Translations under genes and position numbers: made by a program
Notes under the pieces: model-generated
What the model saw: the letters and a program-made list of their open reading frames with translations, nothing else
Database searches by the model: none
What the model was told of the DNA's origin: nothing
Shown here: positions 58,486 through 64,000 of the stretch, piece after piece
How positions within the stretch are numbered: the stretch's first letter is position 1
How the letters are laid out: each line of letters begins with the position of its first letter
From: UBA8752 sp002336475
Lineage (GTDB): Bacteria > Bacteroidota > Bacteroidia > Flavobacteriales_D > Sanyastnellaceae
NCBI GenBank assembly: GCA_943846755.1
Contig: OX044365.1
Span: 372,001 to 436,000, forward strand
Length of the DNA stretch: 64,000 bases
Direction of reading: 5' to 3'

Positions 58486-58863
58486 TTACTTCCTGATCCT
58501 GAGCAGGTACAGTCCTACCAAAACTACGAGGGCACTGGCCCCAACAGCGAAGTACATCGGGTCGTCATTCGCTGTGCTCAACGTAGCGCCAACGCCCAAA
58601 GTTCCGAGGAACAACAGGACGTAAACGAAGTCAGGTACTTTCTCGGTGACCTCCGCAAGCTTTTCGGCGCGTTCGGTTTTTACAAGTCGGCTTAGTGCGT
58701 CTTGCATGTCACGGCCATAAGCTGGCATGCGCACTTCAGTGCCATCGGTTTCCCGAATGGTGATGAAGTACTTGTTGAACCCTGGCGCAGAGTTGCTATC
58801 TCGCTGCCATTCGGCCTTGATGGCCATTCGACGGGCTTTGTTCTCCTTTAACATGGGTTTCAA
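58486..58863 (-). CDS. Small membrane protein of unknown function
   Basis: The 125-residue protein is basic at the N-terminus (MLKENKARRMAIKAEWQRDS), has a beta segment KYFITIRETDGTEVRMPAYG, and ends with two hydrophobic segments (FVYVLLFLGTLGVGATLS and FAVGASALVVLVGLYLL) and RIRK. It probably sits in the inner membrane with a cytoplasmic N-terminus. It lies 31 bases downstream of the peptidase start on the same side of the strand order, with the peptidase gene upstream in sequence. The start could be 58854. Confidence 0.5.
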   Translation of the reverse strand: MKPMLKENKARRMAIKAEWQRDSNSAPGFNKYFITIRETDGTEVRMPAYGRDMQDALSRLVKTERAEKLAEVTEKVPDFVYVLLFLGTLGVGATLSTANDDPMYFAVGASALVVLVGLYLLRIRK

Positions 58864-58894
58864 ATCGCGCGCAAAGATGCGTCTAACGAATGAA

Positions 58895-61800
58895 TCATTG
58901 GACCACCCTCACAAGTTCCTTGCGTCGGATTTTTCCATCGTTTCCTTTTCCAGTTAAGATGTAGGTCCCTGATGCCCCATTTTCCATCTCCATGTGGGTC
59001 TCTCCGCGCCCGTTAGAAACGGCTTCGGCAAGGACCCTGCCCGTGACATCCAACAGTTGCACCTTTTCACCGGGCTGCCATCCAGCAGCATGTAATTCCC
59101 GGGCAAATGGAACTGGCCAAGCGAGTATACCTGCTCCGGGGTGCATGGTGTTCACAGATGATGTGGCCACGTCGTGAATGATTAGGTCGTCCACGCCAGC
59201 TTCAATCAACGAACCACCATCAAACTCAAGGCCTTGGTTTGGACGCAAACTGTCCGATGCTGTGAATTTGATTTGGAAGGCATCCGTGAGTGGAACATAA
59301 TCGGCAATGGCAAAGGCGTGGCGGCGCCATGCAATGTCCTGCGTGAGGGTTTCTTCCACTTCAACCCAGGTACCTCCACCATCACCACTGACATACACTT
59401 GCCACCAGTCGGCGCCTGGATTTGCTCCCGACGCAGGGGCATTGACATACCAGCGCCAATAGCTCAGAACAGGCGACTCCATTTCTGAGAGGTCAATGGG
59501 CTCGGATTGCAAGGTTGTGCTGCCTGCATCCACATCATTTGATCCAATGCCTGCATCGGAACCTGGACTGACTCCAGTGATGAATGCGAAAATTCCGTCT
59601 CCAGGTGTGTGGTCTTCTGAAGGTGCACAAATGGTGCTGGGGTCTCCTGGATCGCTAAAGGAGCCCACAGGGATGGTCGACTCCCATTGTCCTGTAGTGG
59701 CATTGTCTTCGGGCAGCCCGATTTGCCAGAAACCAAAATCTGAATAGTCGTCTTGGTCGTCAATCAAAACCGGTGTGAGCCCCACAATGGTGTTGAACGG
59801 CAGGTTTGGATTGGCTGCATCATCTGCGCTGTAGGGAGTAACAGCGCTCACAGCGCCATAGATATCGGTGATCCCGAAATAATACTCCACCACAGTTCCC
59901 TCCTCTTGGGAGGGAATGGTGGTGACATATTCACTCGCGTCGCCCTCTTCCATCGTTATGGACACCCAGTCCTCCGATGGTGAAGTCCGGTAATACATTT
60001 TGCAACTCCCGAAGTATTGGCTAAACGGGAACAGCACTTGGGCGTTGGCATTGATGGCAATCGGTTCTGCCGCTGCAGTATACCCTTCTGCTTCGTGCTC
60101 AATCTCCACATTGCTAAACAAAGTGATGCCGTGCATGCCAAAGCCTTCAAGAATGGCAGCTCCATTGGGTGTGCCATCTGATAAATCTGCATTGTCGTCA
60201 TCGGCCTGCAGCACATCGAGCAGCACCTCTACAAATGCTTCGCCTTCGTTGCCATTGGGGGTGGTGGCCTGTTGCCCGTCAAAAACATCGATGAAGAGGG
60301 ACATGATTTGATTCCAGTCTCCACCGAGGAGCAGGTGCGTGTCATACCAAGCTCCACAGATGATTTCTCCGTCAGCGTGGACCTCGCCCACCAAGTCTTG
60401 TGGATAAACCTTAGGATCAACGTCATACCTCCTGATATAAAATTCAGGATTGTCAGAATAACAACCCGCACCGAGCACAGGATTGTCGGTCAAACTGATG
60501 GCCCACCAGTCTGCATATCCCTCGTTCATTGCGCCGTTGTTGAACCCGCTCCCCAAGCTCTCATAATAAAGGTCGTTGATGCCGTGGCCATATTCATGAA
60601 AGACCACATCAGAAACCATTGAGAACGCATTGCACCCATCGCCTTCAGAGTAGAAGTTGATGCTGGGTGAACCCGGCGTGTAGAATGCATTGCATGTGCC
60701 CGAAACATCCACGATTGTTGGAATGGAGAAATCAAGCCCATTGAATCCTGGGAGCCAAGTCTGCATGTGGTCGTGGATGCGGTTCACGCTATGGTAGGCG
60801 CTCAGTTCGCGAAGGGTGGCATTCTCGTCGAAGCTCACCACTGAATCTCCTTCCACGGTCAATTCGAGCTGGGGGGTGACGCCATTGGTGGTGACCGTAC
60901 TCCACAGCCCTTGGAGCTGAATGCCCAAATCCTGCGCCCCAGGTGCTTCAAAATTGATCATGCCACCGGCATCGGTGTATTGAACACCAGAATTTCCTGA
61001 GACTTGCAGGTTGGCCAGCCCCACCACCGATGTGGCTTCAAAAGGCTGCGTGAGGTGCACCGTTCCTGTAACCTGACAACTCAGCATTTGCATCAATGCG
61101 GGAGGCCCCATGGGAAGGGAGCGGTTTTTTTTCTCTCCATCTTTATGATCACCAATGTGGTGCACCTGGTTGATCCGTTCCAGCACCTCCCCTGTTTCTA
61201 GGTCAATCCATGTCGCGTACTGGACCGGGATTCCATCTGGCGACGTGCCCGAGACCTGAATGCTACGCGCTGGGCGAAATGTGACGTTTCTGCGCTCGGT
61301 GGAACGCTGCATGTAAGGAATCAAAGCCTCGCTTCCCATTTCAGTAGAAACCCCCTGAAGGGAGAGGCCCGCTGTGGCAGCTTCAAGGACATCTGACGCT
61401 TCCAACAGCACCAATTCTTGAGGCCAGCTAGCGTTGGGGAAGCATTGCGCTCCCCACATGACGGCTCCTTGGTCAGCCACCTTCACGACAAGTTCAGTTC
61501 CCAGCACAGGCCTTCCTTCGACCTGTTGGTCAGTGCGGTGCAGAGTGTGCCTGCCCATGGCGGTTGATGACCACGTTCCCAATCCGATGGGCCAACCTGC
61601 TAAAATGAGTTGCCCTTCTAGCCAAGCTGTGGGGTTCTCCATCGGGATGGCAGGTCCATAAGCCCTGTGTACGGTTCCTGATGCCGGGTGAAACTGTACC
61701 TGCCATTTTGGATGTTGGGCTTTGTAGCCACTCCAAAAAGGGGCATTGCGCCTCAAGGCCTGCAGGTCTTCTTGAGGTTGGGTCCACGTTGCGGGCAACC

Positions 61801-61909
61801 TCACTTCAGCAGCGTCAAAGTGATATGAGGGGTTTGAAATCTGGGCAAATCCGCTGATGTGCAACAAAAGCGTTAAAGCCATGGCAGCAGCCACACGTAA
61901 AATCATCAT
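58895..61909 (-). CDS. M36 fungalysin-like metallopeptidase with T9SS type A tail
   Basis: The 1004-residue protein has a signal peptide (MMILRVAAAMALTLLLHISG to FAQ), an FTP-like propeptide region (AHPKWQVQFHPASGTVHRAY), and an M36 catalytic domain with the zinc site HEYGH near residue 435 (VVFHEYGHGIND) and third ligand Glu in NEGYADWW near residue 462. A beta-sandwich and a lectin-like region follow. The C-terminal 70 residues are a T9SS type A sorting domain (REVHAAGW-like AWPVPFARELHAAG, VQLLDVTGRVLAEA, NGASGTYILTG). It is predicted to be secreted and to digest external protein. TAACTTCC four bases before the ATG is a weak -7 box. Confidence 0.87.
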   Translation of the reverse strand: MMILRVAAAMALTLLLHISGFAQISNPSYHFDAAEVRLPATWTQPQEDLQALRRNAPFWSGYKAQHPKWQVQFHPASGTVHRAYGPAIPMENPTAWLEGQLILAGWPIGLGTWSSTAMGRHTLHRTDQQVEGRPVLGTELVVKVADQGAVMWGAQCFPNASWPQELVLLEASDVLEAATAGLSLQGVSTEMGSEALIPYMQRSTERRNVTFRPARSIQVSGTSPDGIPVQYATWIDLETGEVLERINQVHHIGDHKDGEKKNRSLPMGPPALMQMLSCQVTGTVHLTQPFEATSVVGLANLQVSGNSGVQYTDAGGMINFEAPGAQDLGIQLQGLWSTVTTNGVTPQLELTVEGDSVVSFDENATLRELSAYHSVNRIHDHMQTWLPGFNGLDFSIPTIVDVSGTCNAFYTPGSPSINFYSEGDGCNAFSMVSDVVFHEYGHGINDLYYESLGSGFNNGAMNEGYADWWAISLTDNPVLGAGCYSDNPEFYIRRYDVDPKVYPQDLVGEVHADGEIICGAWYDTHLLLGGDWNQIMSLFIDVFDGQQATTPNGNEGEAFVEVLLDVLQADDDNADLSDGTPNGAAILEGFGMHGITLFSNVEIEHEAEGYTAAAEPIAINANAQVLFPFSQYFGSCKMYYRTSPSEDWVSITMEEGDASEYVTTIPSQEEGTVVEYYFGITDIYGAVSAVTPYSADDAANPNLPFNTIVGLTPVLIDDQDDYSDFGFWQIGLPEDNATTGQWESTIPVGSFSDPGDPSTICAPSEDHTPGDGIFAFITGVSPGSDAGIGSNDVDAGSTTLQSEPIDLSEMESPVLSYWRWYVNAPASGANPGADWWQVYVSGDGGGTWVEVEETLTQDIAWRRHAFAIADYVPLTDAFQIKFTASDSLRPNQGLEFDGGSLIEAGVDDLIIHDVATSSVNTMHPGAGILAWPVPFARELHAAGWQPGEKVQLLDVTGRVLAEAVSNGRGETHMEMENGASGTYILTGKGNDGKIRRKELVRVVQ

Positions 61910-61987
61910 GGAGGGAAGTTAGTCTCGGTGTGGGCCCAAATCAAATGGGCCCTATACCCATTGTCAAAACTCCTGTCTGCGCAGTGT

Positions 61988-61995
61988 TTACTTTG
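61988..61995 (+). promoter_or_regulatory. Putative -7 promoter box (TTACTTTG)
   Basis: TTACTTTG, one mismatch to TAnnTTTG, ends four bases before the GTG at 62000 proposed as the DAHP synthase start. It helped decide that start. Confidence 0.35.
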
Positions 61996-61999
61996 CAAA

Positions 62000-63040
62000 G
62001 TGCTAGATTCGTTCACACTGATCGCTGGTCCTTGTAGCGCAGAGTCCAGAGAGCAGGTATTGGCTGCAGCTTCCGGTCTTCAAAATGCAGGCATTTCATA
62101 TTTCCGTTCAGGAATTTGGAAGCCCCGCACCCGCCCTGGCGCCTTTGAAGGTGTTGGGCATACGGGCCTGCCTTGGCTTCAGGAAGTACAGTCCACATTT
62201 GGCATGAAAGTCTGCGTTGAAGTGGCCCAACCCCGTCATGTGGATGCCGCTCTAAAAGCGGGCATTGACATGGTGTGGATAGGGGCGCGCACCACGGCCA
62301 ACCCCTTTCAAGTTCAGGAACTGGCCGACTGTTTGAGAGGAGTCAACATCCCTGTTGCCGTCAAAAACCCAACCCAACCTGATTTGGCATTGTGGTCCGG
62401 CGCATGCGAACGCTTGTCCGGCGCAGGCGTTCGTCAGCTCTCTGCCGTTCATAGGGGGTTCACGGTTCACGGACAGAAGAAATACCGCAATGTCCCGTTG
62501 TGGCAAATCCCCATTGATTTTAGAACCGAACATCCTGAAATCCCTTTGCTCAACGACCCCAGTCACATCACAGGCAAGCGCGACATGGTGCCAGATGTAG
62601 CACAAATGGCGTTGGATTTGGGATTTGACGGATTGATGGTCGAGGTCCACCCCACACCTGAATTGGCATGGACCGATGCAGCACAGCAGGTGACACCTAA
62701 ACGGTTTTTCGATATTATTAAAGGTCTGGAGTCCAAGATTCAAGGCAACGGAAAGGGCCGAGAAGGGTTGTCGACACTTCGTGCTGAAATTGACATGATT
62801 GATGAAGGACTGGTTGATTTGCTCGTCCGCCGAATGGGGATCTCTGAGGAGATTGGGAGGTATAAAAAGACCCATGGCATGACCATCCTTCAGATTGCCC
62901 GTTGGAATCAAATTCTAGAGCAAAGCAAATCCGCTGGTTCAGAACAGGGATTGTCAACTGGTTTCGTTGAAGAGGTGTTCAAGGCCATCCACCAAGCTTC
63001 TATTGCCGCTCAACAAAAGGTGTCACGGGACAAAAATTGA
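62000..63040 (+). CDS. Bifunctional DAHP synthase / chorismate mutase
   Basis: The 346-residue protein starts the shikimate pathway by joining phosphoenolpyruvate and erythrose-4-phosphate. The DAHPS (KDSA-type) domain, residues 1-255, has IAGPCSAESREQ at 8-19, the FRSGIWKPRTRPGAF loop, WIGARTTANPF and NDPSHITGKRDMV with the metal His. The C-terminal 90 residues form an AroQ-type chorismate mutase (LSTLRAEIDMIDEGLVDLLV, RRMGISEEIGRYKK). Such fusions are common in Bacteroidota. GTG 62000 is favoured; a start at 61928 is longer. Confidence 0.9.
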   Translation: MLDSFTLIAGPCSAESREQVLAAASGLQNAGISYFRSGIWKPRTRPGAFEGVGHTGLPWLQEVQSTFGMKVCVEVAQPRHVDAALKAGIDMVWIGARTTANPFQVQELADCLRGVNIPVAVKNPTQPDLALWSGACERLSGAGVRQLSAVHRGFTVHGQKKYRNVPLWQIPIDFRTEHPEIPLLNDPSHITGKRDMVPDVAQMALDLGFDGLMVEVHPTPELAWTDAAQQVTPKRFFDIIKGLESKIQGNGKGREGLSTLRAEIDMIDEGLVDLLVRRMGISEEIGRYKKTHGMTILQIARWNQILEQSKSAGSEQGLSTGFVEEVFKAIHQASIAAQQKVSRDKN

Positions 63041-63170
63041 GGCAGGGCGCAACATGGTAAAGGAGCCTTTTTTGGTGGGGGTTCTCTTTTGTACATGACT
63101 GTGAAAGTCTTGTAGCTATAAGACACCAACGGAATAAAGGCTCCATGTTTGCACCCAACAACTGGTCTGT

Positions 63171-64000
63171 ATGAAGAGGGAATGTTTTTTGGTGCTCTCC
63201 TTGGGAATGGTTCTTGGTATAGGCACGTCCTATGCTCAAGGGTCAGGTTTCACGTTAAGCGGATACGTAGAGGATGCCAACAGTGGTGAGTCGTTGCTCG
63301 GGGCTACAGTCTGGCATGCTTCGAGCTCTTCGGGTACTACAGCCAACATTTATGGCCATTACAGCATAGCACTGCCTGCAGGAGAGCAAGAAGTGCTGTT
63401 TTCTTATCTCGGCTACACCCCTCAGAAAATCGCCATCAACCTCAAAGGAGATGTAAAGCTGGACATTAAGCTCACAGCTGGCCTGGAATTGGGCGAAGCT
63501 GTGGTGGAATCCAGTGCCTCTGAGCGCATCGAAGAGCAGGTGCAAATGTCCAAGATTGATGTCCCTATTGATCAAATTAAGCGGCTACCCGCCATTGCGG
63601 GTGAAGTGGACCTTTTGAAGAGTTTGCAGCTGCTTCCCGGGGTGCAGTCTGGCAATGAAGGTTCGAGCGGCATTTATGTCCGAGGTGGCAGTCCTGATCA
63701 GAATCTCATCATGTTGGATGGTGTTCCCTTGTACAGCGTGAGCCACCTCTTTGGTTTTTTCTCTGTCTTCAACGCCGATGCTGTCCGAAAAATCTCCATC
63801 ACCAAGGGGGGCTATCCTGCCAGATTTGGCGGCCGTTTGAGCTCCATTCTTGAAGTCACCATGAAAGAGGGGCACAAAAACGAAGTGCACGGAGCGGGGT
63901 CTATTTCTATGCTGGCTTCCAAGCTCACCTTAGAAGGTCCCATTGCCAAGGACAAGGCTTCCTTCATGATCAGTGGACGTCGGACTTACCTGGACCTGTT
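63171..64000 (+). CDS. TonB-dependent receptor with carboxypeptidase regulatory-like domain (3' truncated)
   Basis: The 276 visible residues start with a signal peptide (MKRECFLVLSLGMVLGIGTS to YAQ). A CarboxypepD-reg-like domain (GYVEDANSGESLLGATVWHA, AGEQEVLFSYLGYTPQKI) follows, then the plug domain of a TonB-dependent receptor (LLKSLQLLPGVQSGNEGSSG, IYVRGGSPDQNLIMLDGVPL, SITKGGYPARFGGRLSSILE). The barrel lies outside the window. Substrate is unknown, and no SusD-like partner is seen in the window. A 130-base gap separates it from the DAHP synthase. The ATG is preceded by no clear -7 box. Confidence 0.85.
   Translation, partial: MKRECFLVLSLGMVLGIGTSYAQGSGFTLSGYVEDANSGESLLGATVWHASSSSGTTANIYGHYSIALPAGEQEVLFSYLGYTPQKIAINLKGDVKLDIKLTAGLELGEAVVESSASERIEEQVQMSKIDVPIDQIKRLPAIAGEVDLLKSLQLLPGVQSGNEGSSGIYVRGGSPDQNLIMLDGVPLYSVSHLFGFFSVFNADAVRKISITKGGYPARFGGRLSSILEVTMKEGHKNEVHGAGSISMLASKLTLEGPIAKDKASFMISGRRTYLDL

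Noticed and set aside
63041..63170. Leader peptide of 14 codons at 63055 before the TonB receptor
   Set aside because: No conserved residue pattern or attenuator hairpin was found; chance is likely.
1..64000. rRNA, tRNA, insertion sequence or prophage genes
   Set aside because: None was recognised on either strand.

Overview
The window looks like Bacteroidota, most likely a marine member of the Flavobacteriales. The evidence is direct: a short 289-residue primary sigma factor of the Bacteroidota type, the conserved rpsO-pnp-rpoD block, proteins ending in type IX secretion (T9SS) sorting domains (type B in the CotH-like and PKD proteins, type A in a copper-monooxygenase-like protein and an M36 peptidase), a TamL-like outer-membrane protein beside a TrmH-like methyltransferase, a carboxypeptidase-regulatory TonB-dependent receptor, and promoter boxes of the form TAnnTTTG. 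Family and genus cannot be fixed from sequence alone. No rRNA, tRNA, CRISPR array, phage or insertion sequence was seen. No stretch above about 300 bases lacks a gene; the longest gap is 44494-44728, which holds stem-loops.

Layout. 1-4 kb: tail of a secreted protein, a small methyltransferase and a frameshifted CotH/lamin-tail surface protein. 4-17 kb: mixed housekeeping and envelope genes (ABA4-like membrane protein, adenosine deaminase, FemAB-like transferase, PKD/T9SS protein, GWxTD protein, glycosyltransferase, ComEC, HMG-CoA lyase, ZIP transporter, methyltransferase). 17-23 kb: a SiaB/SiaC signalling pair, an ABCG-like transporter with a beta-helix lipoprotein upstream, and an AlkA-like glycosylase. 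23-28 kb: accD, rpsO, pnp (frameshifted) and rpoD. 28-35 kb: TamL/TrmH, a PlsB/PlsC-like acyltransferase, a DEAD-box helicase and an acyl-CoA dehydrogenase. 34.7-39 kb: a sodium symporter, GHMP sugar kinase and nucleotidyltransferase operon that looks like sugar salvage, followed by a small secreted protein. 39-42.6 kb: two paralogous cytochrome c/copper monooxygenase-like proteins around a redoxin. 42.6-45.6 kb: NlpC/P60, thiolase and a divergent pseudouridine synthase. 45.6-57.3 kb: an accessory block of very large secreted proteins (BNR propeller, two beta-helix proteins carrying about 10 and 25 cysteine-rich repeats, and a 149-residue miniature). 57.3-64 kb: YebC, small envelope proteins, an M36 peptidase, DAHP synthase/chorismate mutase and the start of a TonB-dependent receptor.

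Two themes run through the window. First, seven secreted proteins end not in a known T9SS domain but in a dockerin-like Ca-binding module with a cysteine one to three residues from the end, usually preceded by GCT-x3-ACNY type repeats. The paired copper proteins differ mainly in this C-terminus (dockerin-like in one, T9SS type A in the other), which suggests the module may act as a sorting or anchoring device. Second, about fifteen genes have a TAnnTTTG-like box only 4-6 bases before the start codon, which implies widespread leaderless or near-leaderless transcription. The genome is compact: seven convergent gene pairs overlap at their 3' ends. Two genes (CotH-like and pnp) each carry a one-base deficit in a short homopolymer, which could be assembly error.
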